From: JAOPZY01 sp036495025
Lineage (GTDB): Bacteria; Actinomycetota; CADDZG01; JAHWKV01; JAOPZY01
Assembly: GCA_036495025.1 (NCBI GenBank)
Contig: DASXNO010000148.1
Location: forward strand, 1-8,369
Reading direction: 5' to 3'
Length of the DNA stretch: 8,369 nt
Part shown: piece by piece, positions 1-5,970 of the stretch
How the letters are laid out: each line of letters starts with the position of its first letter
Numbering within the stretch: position 1 is the stretch's first letter
The notes under the pieces: model-generated
What the model saw: only the letters and a program-made list of their open reading frames with translations
What the model was told of the DNA's origin: nothing
Databases searched by the model: none
Made by a program: the position numbers and the translations under genes

Positions 1-40
1 CCCGGCTCAGGTCCCGGCTGAGGCCCCGGCCACGGCCTCG

Positions 41-69
41 TTCGCGGGTGAGCTGGGAAACCTTATGAT
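41..69 (+). promoter_or_regulatory. Candidate sigma-70-type promoter ahead of the response regulator
   Basis: The hexamer TATGAT at 64-69 differs from the TATAAT -10 consensus at one base. A poor -35 match (TTCGCG, 41-46) lies 17 bp upstream. The region from about 60 to 109 is also less GC-rich than its surroundings. If real, transcription would start near 76, which would rule out the ATG at 65 and support the ATG at 110 as the start of the response regulator. The -35 is weak, so this is tentative. Confidence 0.3.
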
Positions 70-109
70 TCCCGAGCGCTTCTCTGTTGCTCATAGGACC
101 GTTCGAACA

Positions 110-514
110 ATGCCCAAGACCATCCTCATCGCCGATGACGACCCCACCATCATCAAGCTGCTGCAGGTCAACCTCGAGATGGAGGGCTATGCGGTCGTCT
201 GCGCCTACGATGGCCAGGATGCGGTCGAGAAGGCACAGGAGCAGCCCCCCGACCTCGTCCTCCTCGACATCATGATGCCGAGGATGGACGGCTGGGCGGC
301 CCGTGAGGCGCTGGCGGCCATCCCGCGGCTCCAGGACACGCCGGTCATCTTCCTGTCCGCCCGTGCCCAGCAGGCCGACCTCCGGCGGGGCTACGAGGCA
401 GGGGCGGCGGAGTACGTCACCAAGCCATTCGACCCGACGGAGCTGCTCGACATCATTGGCCGGGTCCTCGACGGCAACTACGAGCGCCCGCCCCTCGGCG
501 GTGGGCGACTGTGA
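110..514 (+). CDS. Stand-alone receiver-domain response regulator (CheY-like)
   Basis: This is a 134-residue protein made of one receiver (REC) domain with no output domain. The phosphorylation site is complete: acidic pair Asp9-Asp10, phosphoacceptor Asp53 in LLDIMMPRMDG, Ser83 in the switch position and Lys105 in the TKPF motif. Such proteins accept phosphate from a histidine kinase and act by protein contact; the kinase and target are not in the window. The ATG at 110 is chosen because the domain begins immediately after it (MPKTILIADDD). An in-frame ATG at 65 would add 15 poorly conserved residues. The frame has no stop as far as position 2, so a longer protein with a Pro/Ala-rich N-terminal part cannot be excluded. 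Its stop codon overlaps the argS start (GTGA), so the two are probably translationally coupled. Confidence 0.88.
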   Translation: MPKTILIADDDPTIIKLLQVNLEMEGYAVVCAYDGQDAVEKAQEQPPDLVLLDIMMPRMDGWAAREALAAIPRLQDTPVIFLSARAQQADLRRGYEAGAAEYVTKPFDPTELLDIIGRVLDGNYERPPLGGGRL

Positions 515-2166
515 TCCAGGAGCGGCTCCGCGGCCTGCTGGGAGAGGCCATCGAGGAGCTCCGTCGAGACGGGGTCATCCCCGACGTCGTCACCGCGCCG
601 GTGGAGCTGCAGCGCCCCGCCCGACCCGAACACGGGGACTTCTCCACCAACATCGCCCTGGCGCTGAGCGGCAAGCTGCAGACCCCCCCTCGGGCGCTGG
701 CGGACCGAATCGTGCAGGCGCTCCCGGACGCCGACTGGCTGGCCAAGGTGACGGTGGCAGGACCGGGCTTCATCAACTTCGTCCTGACGCACACCTGGCT
801 GCAGGACACCCTGCGGGACATCGCCCGGCTCGGGGAGGACTACGGGCGCTGGGACAGCCCCGACACGCCGGAGGACGCGAAGGTCCAGGTCGAGTTCGTC
901 TCCGCCAACCCCACCGGCCCCCTCCACGTGGGGACCGGCCGCAACGCTGCCTATGGCGACGCCCTGGCCAGCCTGCTGGAGGCCGCCGGGCACTCGGTCA
1001 CCCGCGAGTACTACATCAACGACGCCGGGCGCCAGACCGACCTGTTCGCCCAGTCGCTCGAGGCCCGCTACCTCCAGGCCCTGGGCCAGGAGGCCGAGGT
1101 GCCGGAGGACGGCTACGCCGGCCAGTACCTCGTGGAGCTCGGCAGGGAGCTCGCCGAGGCCCAGGGCGTCGGGCTGGCTGGCCACCGCGAGGAGATCCGT
1201 ACCTGGGGCCTCGAGCGCATGCTCGACGGCATCAAAGCCACGCTGGAGCGGTTCGGGGTCCGTTTCGACACCTGGTTCTCCGAACAGTCGCTCCACGACA
1301 GCGGCAAGCTGACCGAGGCCCTCGAACGGTTGCGGGACGCCGGCGTCACCTTCGAGCAGGACGGGGCGGTCTGGTTCCGTTCCACCGAGTTCGGCGACAG
1401 CCGCGACCGCGTCCTCGTCCGCTCCGACGGCCGGCCGACGTACCTCATGTCGGACACCGCCTACCTCCTCGACAAGGTCGAGCGGGGCTTCGCTCACGCC
1501 GTCTACGTCTGGGGTGCCGACCACCACGGCGCCGTCGCGAGCCTGGAGGCCGTGCGCCGGGCGCTCGACCTTCCGATCGTCGTGGAGATCCTGCTGTACC
1601 AGCTCGTCAACCTGTACTCGGGAGGCGAGGTCGTCCGCATGTCGAAGCGCACCGGCGAGATCGTGACGCTCGACGAGCTGATCGACGAGGTCGGGGTCGA
1701 CGCAGCCCGGTTCACCTTCCTGCTGCGGTCGCTCGACGGTGCCCTCGACTTCGACCTTGACCTCGTGAAGGCGAAGTCCCAGGAGAATCCCGTCTACTAC
1801 GTCCAGTACGCCTACGCCCGGATCCGCTCCATCCTCCGGACGGCAGCGGAGCGGGGCATCATCCTGGGCCCGATCGAGGACGCTCCTCTCGCCGAGCTCG
1901 TGCACGATTCGGAGCAGGCGCTCGCCCGGATGCTCTCCGAGTACCCGGAGACCATCCTGGTTTCCGCCCGCCTGCGGGCACCCCACCGCCTGACGACCTA
2001 CACCCGGGAGCTCGCTGCCCTGTTCCACGCCTTCTACCGGGACTGCCGGGTGATCTCGGACGATCCCCAACTGACGCAGGCGAGGTTGTGGCTGGCGGAG
2101 GCAACCCGCCAGGTGCTTGCCAACGCCCTGACCGTGCTCGGCGTCGGCGCGCCCGAGAAGATGTAG
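511..2166 (+). CDS. argS: Arginyl-tRNA synthetase
   Basis: A complete 551-residue class I aminoacyl-tRNA synthetase that attaches arginine to tRNA-Arg in the cytoplasm using ATP. The N-terminal additional domain carries HGDFSTN (41-47). The catalytic Rossmann core contains SANPTGPLHVGTGR (131-144), whose HVGT is the HIGH signature, and RMSKRTG (376-382), the KMSKS signature. The C-terminal DALR anticodon-binding domain starts around YYVQYAYARIRS (429-440) and ends with the family-typical LGVGAPEKM. Length is normal for the family. The GTG start at 511 overlaps the upstream TGA by four bases, indicating translational coupling to the response regulator. lysA follows after 5 bp, and argS-lysA is a known operon in Corynebacterium. 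No T-box leader is possible in the overlap. Confidence 0.97.
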   Translation: MIQERLRGLLGEAIEELRRDGVIPDVVTAPVELQRPARPEHGDFSTNIALALSGKLQTPPRALADRIVQALPDADWLAKVTVAGPGFINFVLTHTWLQDTLRDIARLGEDYGRWDSPDTPEDAKVQVEFVSANPTGPLHVGTGRNAAYGDALASLLEAAGHSVTREYYINDAGRQTDLFAQSLEARYLQALGQEAEVPEDGYAGQYLVELGRELAEAQGVGLAGHREEIRTWGLERMLDGIKATLERFGVRFDTWFSEQSLHDSGKLTEALERLRDAGVTFEQDGAVWFRSTEFGDSRDRVLVRSDGRPTYLMSDTAYLLDKVERGFAHAVYVWGADHHGAVASLEAVRRALDLPIVVEILLYQLVNLYSGGEVVRMSKRTGEIVTLDELIDEVGVDAARFTFLLRSLDGALDFDLDLVKAKSQENPVYYVQYAYARIRSILRTAAERGIILGPIEDAPLAELVHDSEQALARMLSEYPETILVSARLRAPHRLTTYTRELAALFHAFYRDCRVISDDPQLTQARLWLAEATRQVLANALTVLGVGAPEKM

Positions 2167-2171
2167 CGGGC

Positions 2172-3485
2172 ATGCCCCACACGCTGAAGGACGTCCTCCC
2201 GGTGACCGCCACGGTCAACGGCGCATCCCATCTCGAGGTGGGCGGCTGCGACACCTGCGACCTCGCGGCGGAGTTCGGGACGCCGCTGTACATCTTCGAC
2301 GAGGCCACGTTCCGCACCCGTGCCCGGGAGCTGCGCGCCGCCTTTCCCGACGCCAGCCTGTACTTCGCCGCCAAGGCCTGCCCGGCCCTTGCTGTCCTCC
2401 AGCTCGCCGCTGCGGAGGGCCTGGGGGTCGACGTCGCCTCAACGGGTGAGCTGCATGCGGCCCTCGTCGCCGGCGTGCCGCCGGCGCGCATGACGCTGCA
2501 CGGCAACAACAAGTCGGATGCCGACATCATCCGGGCCGTGGCGGTGGGAATCGGGCGCATCGCCGTCGACAACTTCGACGACATCGACCGGGCGGCCGCA
2601 GCGGCGGCAGAGGCCGGCCGCCGGCAGGCGATCCTGCTGCGGGTCACGCCCGGGGTCGAGGCACACACCCACACCTACATCCAGACGGGCCAGGCGGACT
2701 CGAAGTTCGGCCTGTCGATCGAGGCGGGACTCGCCATGGACGCAGTCGAGCGGGCCGACGCCTACGACACCCTCGACCTCGTCGGCATCCACGCGCACAT
2801 CGGGTCGAACATCTTCTCCTACGACCCGTTCGGTAAGACGGTCGAGATCATCTTCGACTTCCTTGCCGACGTCGAAAAGGTGCTGGGCATCACGGTCGAG
2901 GAGGTCAACCTCGGCGGCGGGCTCGGGATCCCGTACATCGCCGGCGACTTCCCGATCCGCCTGGATCTGCTGGCCAAACTGATCACCGAGACCGCCGAGC
3001 AGGAAGCCGCCCGCCATGCCATCCCGGTCCCTCGGCTGGCCTTCGAGCCCGGGCGGTTCCTCGTCGGCAACGCCATGGTCACGCTGTACTCGGTCGGCGT
3101 GGTGAAGGACATCCCCGGGATGCGGACCTACGTCTCGGTCGACGGGGGCATGAGCGACAACATCCGCCCCGCCCTCTATCAGGCACGGTACGCCGCCCTC
3201 CTTGCGAACAAGGCCCTCCAGGAGCCCGGCAGGACGGTGACGGTGGCAGGGATGCACTGCGAGTCGGGCGACATCCTGGTGCGCGACGCGCTCCTTCCCG
3301 CGTCGGTGCAGCGCGGCGACGTGCTCGCCATCCCGGCGACCGGCGCCTACGGGTACTCGATGGCGTCCAACTACAACCGCCAGCCCCGGCCGGCGGTCGT
3401 GCTGGTCAAGGACGGAGCGGCGCAGACGATCGTGCGGCGCGAAAGCCTGGAGGATCTCCTGCGACTCGAGAGCCTGCTGCCCTAG
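2172..3485 (+). CDS. lysA: Diaminopimelate decarboxylase
   Basis: A 437-residue PLP-dependent fold-type III decarboxylase. It converts meso-diaminopimelate to L-lysine, the last step of the DAP pathway, and so balances lysine supply against cell-wall precursor. Visible motifs are YFAAKA with PLP lysine Lys68, HIGSN (209-213), the phosphate-binding GGGLG (248-252), EPGR (292-295), the active-site CESGD (Cys363) from the dimer partner, and GAYGYSMASNYN-RPRP-type residues near 391-407. The ATG at 2172 is preferred because it gives the usual N-terminus. A GTG at 2088 would overlap argS by about 80 bp and add an Arg-rich stretch. Only 5 bp separate it from the argS stop, and no good ribosome binding site is seen, so coupled translation is likely. 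No hom or thr genes follow, unlike in some relatives. Confidence 0.96.
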   Translation: MPHTLKDVLPVTATVNGASHLEVGGCDTCDLAAEFGTPLYIFDEATFRTRARELRAAFPDASLYFAAKACPALAVLQLAAAEGLGVDVASTGELHAALVAGVPPARMTLHGNNKSDADIIRAVAVGIGRIAVDNFDDIDRAAAAAAEAGRRQAILLRVTPGVEAHTHTYIQTGQADSKFGLSIEAGLAMDAVERADAYDTLDLVGIHAHIGSNIFSYDPFGKTVEIIFDFLADVEKVLGITVEEVNLGGGLGIPYIAGDFPIRLDLLAKLITETAEQEAARHAIPVPRLAFEPGRFLVGNAMVTLYSVGVVKDIPGMRTYVSVDGGMSDNIRPALYQARYAALLANKALQEPGRTVTVAGMHCESGDILVRDALLPASVQRGDVLAIPATGAYGYSMASNYNRQPRPAVVLVKDGAAQTIVRRESLEDLLRLESLLP

Positions 3486-3501
3486 GAATCTTTCCGCCGC
3501 C

Positions 3502-3528
3502 GTGGGACCTTTTGGGTTTTTCGGGTAG
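3502..3528 (+). promoter_or_regulatory. Possible SigB/SigF-type promoter for the CHRD gene
   Basis: GGGTAG (3523-3528) is the same hexamer found in the proposed promoter of the STAS gene at 5540-5545. The -35 side is weak: GTGG (3502-3505) lies 17 bp upstream and matches GTTT at two of four bases. The leader would be about 45 nt. Assignment to the neighbouring sigma factor is speculative. Confidence 0.25.
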
Positions 3529-3530
3529 AG

Positions 3531-3567
3531 CTTCGGTGCGAAGATCCGGTGCCCGTGCGGGCGGATC
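3531..3567 (+). promoter_or_regulatory. Paired hairpins in the leader of the CHRD gene
   Basis: Two inverted repeats lie just before the ribosome binding site. CTTCG (3531-3535) can pair with CGAAG (3539-3543) across a 3-nt loop. GATCCG (3543-3548) can pair with CGGATC (3562-3567), with CCC/GGG pairing inside it. They share base 3543. The AAAGGGGG ribosome binding site begins right after. They could influence translation or stability, but the layout does not match any riboswitch I recognise. No lysA terminator with a T-run is seen in 3486-3530. Confidence 0.3.
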
Positions 3568-3580
3568 GAAAGGGGGCTTC

Positions 3581-4147
3581 ATGCGCAGCAGGAAAACGAT
3601 GGGGATCGTCGCCGGTGTCGCCGGGCTCGCCCTCGTGGCAACCATGGCCGTCGCCGTGCCGGTCTTCGCCAACGGGGGAACGGCAAGGTCGGGGTCCCCC
3701 TGGGGAACGGCAAGGTCGGGGTCCCCCTGGGGCAAAACGTGGCAGAACGGCAACGTGTTCGTCGGCCACATGAACGGCAGCCTGGAGATCCCGCCGGCGG
3801 AGCCGACCGCCACCGCCGAGGCCGTCATCACCCTGAAGCCGGCGAGCACGACGGTCTGCTTCCACCTGAGCTGGGACGGCCTCACCTCGGTCACCGCCGC
3901 CCACATCCACTCCGGGGCAGCCGACGTCACGGGATCGGTCGTCGTCCCGTTCTTCAACGGTCCGATCCCCGACACGATCTCGAGCGTCGGGGGCTGCGTG
4001 CACGACGTCGACCCGGCCCTGATCAAGGCCATCCACGACCACCCGTCGGACTACTACGTCAACGTGCACGACGCCGCCTTCCCGGGGGGAGCGGTCCGCG
4101 ACCAGCTCCACCGGTGGACAAAGCACGAAAGCAACGAGGAGGAGTGA
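3581..4147 (+). CDS. Secreted CHRD-domain protein
   Basis: A 188-residue predicted exported protein. Residues 1-30 form a signal peptide: basic MRSRK, a hydrophobic Gly/Ala/Val core, and a likely cut after Val-Phe-Ala30. A short low-complexity segment follows, with two copies of GTARSGSPW (about 33-50). A CHRD domain then spans about 58-177, recognised by AAHIHSG (106-112), the aromatic YYVNVH (158-163) and FPGGAVRDQL (167-176). CHRD domains occur in chordin and many bacterial secreted proteins, and their bacterial function is unknown. Cys93 and Cys139 could form a disulfide. The ATG at 3581 has a strong AAAGGGGG ribosome binding site 5 bases upstream and gives a clean signal peptide. The gene is convergent with the sigma factor gene, 17 bp away. 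Confidence 0.85.
   Translation: MRSRKTMGIVAGVAGLALVATMAVAVPVFANGGTARSGSPWGTARSGSPWGKTWQNGNVFVGHMNGSLEIPPAEPTATAEAVITLKPASTTVCFHLSWDGLTSVTAAHIHSGAADVTGSVVVPFFNGPIPDTISSVGGCVHDVDPALIKAIHDHPSDYYVNVHDAAFPGGAVRDQLHRWTKHESNEEE
3675..3728 (+). repeat. Exact 27-bp tandem duplication inside the CHRD gene
   Basis: Two adjacent identical copies (3675-3701 and 3702-3728) encode GTARSGSPW twice in frame. Identity continues for four more G residues after the second copy. With no synonymous differences, the duplication looks recent, or is kept homogeneous by slippage or recombination. Each unit also contains the inverted repeat GGGGTCCCC. It sits between the signal peptide and the CHRD domain, where length variation would be tolerated. 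Confidence 0.95.
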
Positions 4148-4149
4148 GG

Positions 4150-4170
4150 GCCTGAGGTAGCGCGTCAGGC
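4150..4170. terminator. Small hairpin between convergent genes
   Basis: GCCTGA (4150-4155) and TCAGGC (4165-4170) form a perfect 6-bp inverted repeat around a 9-nt loop, between the CHRD gene and the sigma gene stop codon. The right arm includes the sigma stop. No T-run follows on either strand, so it is not a standard intrinsic terminator, but its position fits a weak bidirectional one. Confidence 0.25.
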
Positions 4171-4947
4171 GTCGAAGCTGCCGACCGACTCCCGGAGCGA
4201 GGCCAGGGTCTTGGCCAGGAGGCGGGACACGTGCATCTGCGAGATCCCGAGCTTCTCGGCGATCTTGCTCTGGGTCTCGTTCGCCACGAAGCGCAGGTAG
4301 AGGATCTCGCGCTCGCGCGCCGGGAGCTTCTTCAGCAAGGGGGCGACGCTGGCCCACGATTCGAACAGCTCCAGGGCCTCGTCCTCGGCGCCCAGCTGGG
4401 AGATGGAAAGGCTGCCGTCATCGGTTCCCGTCGGCGCGTCCAGCGACTTGAGGGAGTAGACCTGGGCGGCGTTCATCGCCTCCAGCACCTCCTCCTCCGA
4501 GAACCCCAGCGAGTCCCCGATCTCCTGGAGCGTCGGCGACCGGCCCAGCTCCTGGGCGAGGGCCGGCACGACCTCGGCAAGCTGCAGGCCCACCTCCTGG
4601 AGGCGGCGGGGCACCCGGATCGCCCACCCCTTGTCGCGGAAGTAGCGCTTCAGCTCGCCGACGATCGTGGGAGTGGCGTACGTGGAGAACTCGACACCCC
4701 GGTCCGAGTCGAAGCGGTCGATGGCCTTCAGCAACCCCAGGCTGGCCACCTGGATGAGATCCTCCAGCGGCTCGCCCCGGCCCCGGAACCGGCGGGCGAG
4801 GTACTCGACGAGCGGCAGGTGGAGCTCGACGAGCCGGTCGCGCGCGGAGGGGTCGGTCGGGAGCTGCTCGAAGAGCTCCCGCGTGCGTTCGCGATTGAGG
4901 TCGCGCTGTTCCGTGTCGGTCACCGGCGTGGCCCCCGTCGAGTCCAT
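4165..4947 (-). CDS. SigB/SigF/SigG-family RNA polymerase sigma factor
   Basis: A 260-residue alternative sigma factor that directs RNA polymerase to stress or developmental promoters. Region 2 (about 37-108) includes EDLIQVASLGLLKAIDRFD and FSTYATPTIVGELKRYFRDK, followed by RVPRRLQE. Region 3 (about 118-170) contains LGRSPTLQEIGDSLGFSEE. Region 4 (about 208-253) contains LPAREREILYLRF and a helix-turn-helix with ISQMHVSRLL. Region 1.1 of primary sigma factors is absent, and the region 2 wording is typical of the SigB/SigF group controlled by anti-sigma factors. The ATG at 4947 lies 7 bp after the upstream RsbW-like gene; a GTG at 4923, eight codons in, with GGGGG ahead of it, is an alternative. 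The module is probably autoregulated. SigB versus SigF naming cannot be settled here. Confidence 0.93.
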   Translation of the reverse strand: MDSTGATPVTDTEQRDLNRERTRELFEQLPTDPSARDRLVELHLPLVEYLARRFRGRGEPLEDLIQVASLGLLKAIDRFDSDRGVEFSTYATPTIVGELKRYFRDKGWAIRVPRRLQEVGLQLAEVVPALAQELGRSPTLQEIGDSLGFSEEEVLEAMNAAQVYSLKSLDAPTGTDDGSLSISQLGAEDEALELFESWASVAPLLKKLPAREREILYLRFVANETQSKIAEKLGISQMHVSRLLAKTLASLRESVGSFDA

Positions 4948-4954
4948 TCGGCTG

Positions 4955-5359
4955 TCAACTCTCTGTGACGCTTTCCCGCGCCGGCCCGGCCAGCACCAGG
5001 CGGATCGCGGGACACCCCTCCTCGAGGACGAACGACACCTGGTCGACCAGGCCGGCCAGGATGCGCCATGCGAGCGTCCGCTGGGCAGGAGGCGGCCACG
5101 TGGGCACCGGCGCATCGGTCATGACGGTGACGTCGATCTCGTCCTCGGCCCGCAGCCGGACGGAGAGCCTGCCTCCCCGGTTGGCGCCCTCCGCGGGCGT
5201 CAGGCCAAGCAGGTAGGCGGCCGCCTCGCTGGCGGCCAGGCACAACTCGTTGATCGCGTCGTAGCTGAGGCCCCTGCGGGCACCGACCCCCGATACCACG
5301 GCGCGCACGACGTGAAGGAAGTCCGGCTTCGCCGGTACGCTCAGTGAGACGTCGCCCAT
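4955..5359 (-). CDS. RsbW-like anti-sigma factor with degenerate ATP site
   Basis: A protein of about 134 residues resembling the RsbW/SpoIIAB GHKL-fold anti-sigma family. The N-terminal part (LSVPAKPDFLHVVRAVVSGV, then INELCLAASEAAAYLL) matches the usual pattern. At the N-box, Glu45 is kept but the magnesium-binding Asn expected four residues later is Tyr49. The later D-x-G-x-G motif is replaced by DAPVP. ATP-dependent kinase activity is therefore doubtful, although sigma binding may persist. It is co-transcribed with the sigma factor gene 7 bp downstream, the classic place for the cognate anti-sigma factor. The ATG at 5359 has GAGG 8 nt upstream. ATG codons at 5404 and 5476 are in-frame alternatives, and 5476 lies upstream of the proposed promoter. 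Confidence 0.75.
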   Translation of the reverse strand: MGDVSLSVPAKPDFLHVVRAVVSGVGARRGLSYDAINELCLAASEAAAYLLGLTPAEGANRGGRLSVRLRAEDEIDVTVMTDAPVPTWPPPAQRTLAWRILAGLVDQVSFVLEEGCPAIRLVLAGPARESVTES

Positions 5360-5419
5360 TGTCCTGACCTCGACCGCATTCACCCCTGTGTTCACCTCGT
5401 GCATGCTCACCCCAGGACT

Positions 5420-5445
5420 GTCCCCGGAGTCTAGACCTGGCAAAC
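5420..5445 (-). promoter_or_regulatory. Candidate SigB/SigF-type promoter, leftward
   Basis: Read on the minus strand, GTTT (5445-5442) is followed after 16 nt by GGGGAC (5425-5420), four of six matches to GGGTAT. The -35 element lies within GTTTGCCAGG, which is repeated in the divergent promoter at the same spacing. It would drive the anti-sigma and sigma genes from a start near 5413. Confidence 0.45.
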
Positions 5446-5529
5446 CCCCCCAGGGAGTGCCGACCCCTGGACCCATGCTCTTTTCCTCTCGTGGTCCGCT
5501 CCTCCCCTGACCCCCTACAGTTTGCCAGG
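5436..5529. repeat. Perfect 10-bp inverted repeat in the divergent control region
   Basis: CCTGGCAAAC at 5436-5445 is the exact reverse complement of GTTTGCCAGG at 5520-5529, with 74 bp between. Each copy faces its own operon and supplies the GTTT of a proposed -35 element. The extra conserved GCCAGG suggests either an extended promoter recognition sequence or a binding site for another regulator. The 74-bp core is rich in C on the plus strand and holds no gene I can support. Confidence 0.7.
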
Positions 5530-5545
5530 CTGGAGGCTGGGGTAG
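5520..5545 (+). promoter_or_regulatory. Candidate SigB/SigF-type promoter, rightward
   Basis: GTTT (5520-5523), 16-nt spacer and GGGTAG (5540-5545) match the known GTTT-N14-17-GGGTAT pattern of SigB/SigF-group sigma factors at nine of ten bases. Transcription would begin around 5552, a few bases before the ATG at 5557, giving an almost leaderless message for the STAS antagonist. Confidence 0.6.
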
Positions 5546-5556
5546 ATCATGCGCGG

Positions 5557-5970
5557 ATGGAGGCCCACGGAGGCGGCGACCAGCAGGATAACGGAGAACA
5601 CGCGATCCAACCGTTTGGTGTCGCCTGCCGGAGCGAGGGTGACTGGACGGTCCTGGACGTTCGGGGAGACGTGGACGTCTACAGCTCCCCCACGCTGCGC
5701 CACCAGATCCTCGATCGTATCCAGCGGGGCGACAGCAGGATCATCGTCGATCTGGAGCATGTCGACTTCCTCGACTCCGCCGGCGTGGCCGTGATGATCA
5801 ACGGGTTGCGGCTCGCACGGAACAACGACGGGACGCTCGTGCTGGTCCAGCCGGGCGACCAGGTACGCCGTATGCTCAGGCTCACGAATCTCGACCAGGT
5901 GCTCGAGACCTTCCCCTCGGTGGAGGACGCAGTCGGCCTGGAACCGCCCGACGGAGAGACGACCACGTGA
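5557..5970 (+). CDS. STAS-domain anti-sigma factor antagonist (RsbV/SpoIIAA-like)
   Basis: A 137-residue single STAS-domain protein. In partner switching, the unphosphorylated antagonist binds the anti-sigma factor and frees the sigma factor. Residues about 20-130 hold the domain: WTVLDVRGDVDVYSSPTLR (30-48), IIVDLEHVDFLDSAGVAVM (62-80) and the C-terminal helix region. Ser74 in LDSAG corresponds to the serine phosphorylated in SpoIIAA and RsbV, so the control site is intact. The ATG at 5557 is preferred because the proposed promoter (5520-5545) would place transcription start just before it. A GTG at 5491 would add 22 residues but lies upstream of that start and lacks a ribosome binding site. 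No clear Shine-Dalgarno sequence precedes 5557. The stop overlaps the next gene as GTGA. Confidence 0.88.
   Translation: MEAHGGGDQQDNGEHAIQPFGVACRSEGDWTVLDVRGDVDVYSSPTLRHQILDRIQRGDSRIIVDLEHVDFLDSAGVAVMINGLRLARNNDGTLVLVQPGDQVRRMLRLTNLDQVLETFPSVEDAVGLEPPDGETTT

Noticed and set aside
303..1760. Open frame of 485 codons on the plus strand in another frame of the response regulator and argS
   Set aside because: It is Arg/Pro/Gly-rich low-complexity translation typical of a shadow frame in GC-rich DNA, and it overlaps two well-supported genes.
478..2070. Long open frame of 530 codons on the minus strand opposite argS
   Set aside because: argS has unmistakable catalytic motifs across the same span. 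Strong GC bias at third codon positions removes stops from the antisense frame, and its translation shows no recognisable domain.
2167..2171. Lysine riboswitch or attenuator ahead of lysA
   Set aside because: Only five bases separate argS and lysA, leaving no room for a leader.
2439..3257. Minus-strand open frame opposite lysA
   Set aside because: Shadow of lysA: no domain, no plausible start context, and full overlap with a conserved enzyme.
3486..3580. Riboswitch before the CHRD gene
   Set aside because: The hairpins are too small and no ligand-binding consensus that I know (c-di-GMP, c-di-AMP, SAM, cobalamin, lysine) is visible.
3482..4357. Minus-strand open frame across the CHRD gene and the end of the sigma gene
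   Set aside because: It covers the signal-peptide-bearing CHRD gene in antisense and the sigma gene in another frame, and its translation is repetitive and domainless.
4231..4968. Plus-strand open frame of 245 codons opposite the sigma factor gene
   Set aside because: The minus-strand protein has all sigma region 2-4 motifs; the plus-strand product is a shadow.
5491..5556. GTG 5491 as start of the STAS gene
   Set aside because: It has no ribosome binding site, overlaps the proposed -35 and -10 elements, and adds residues beyond the usual N-terminus.
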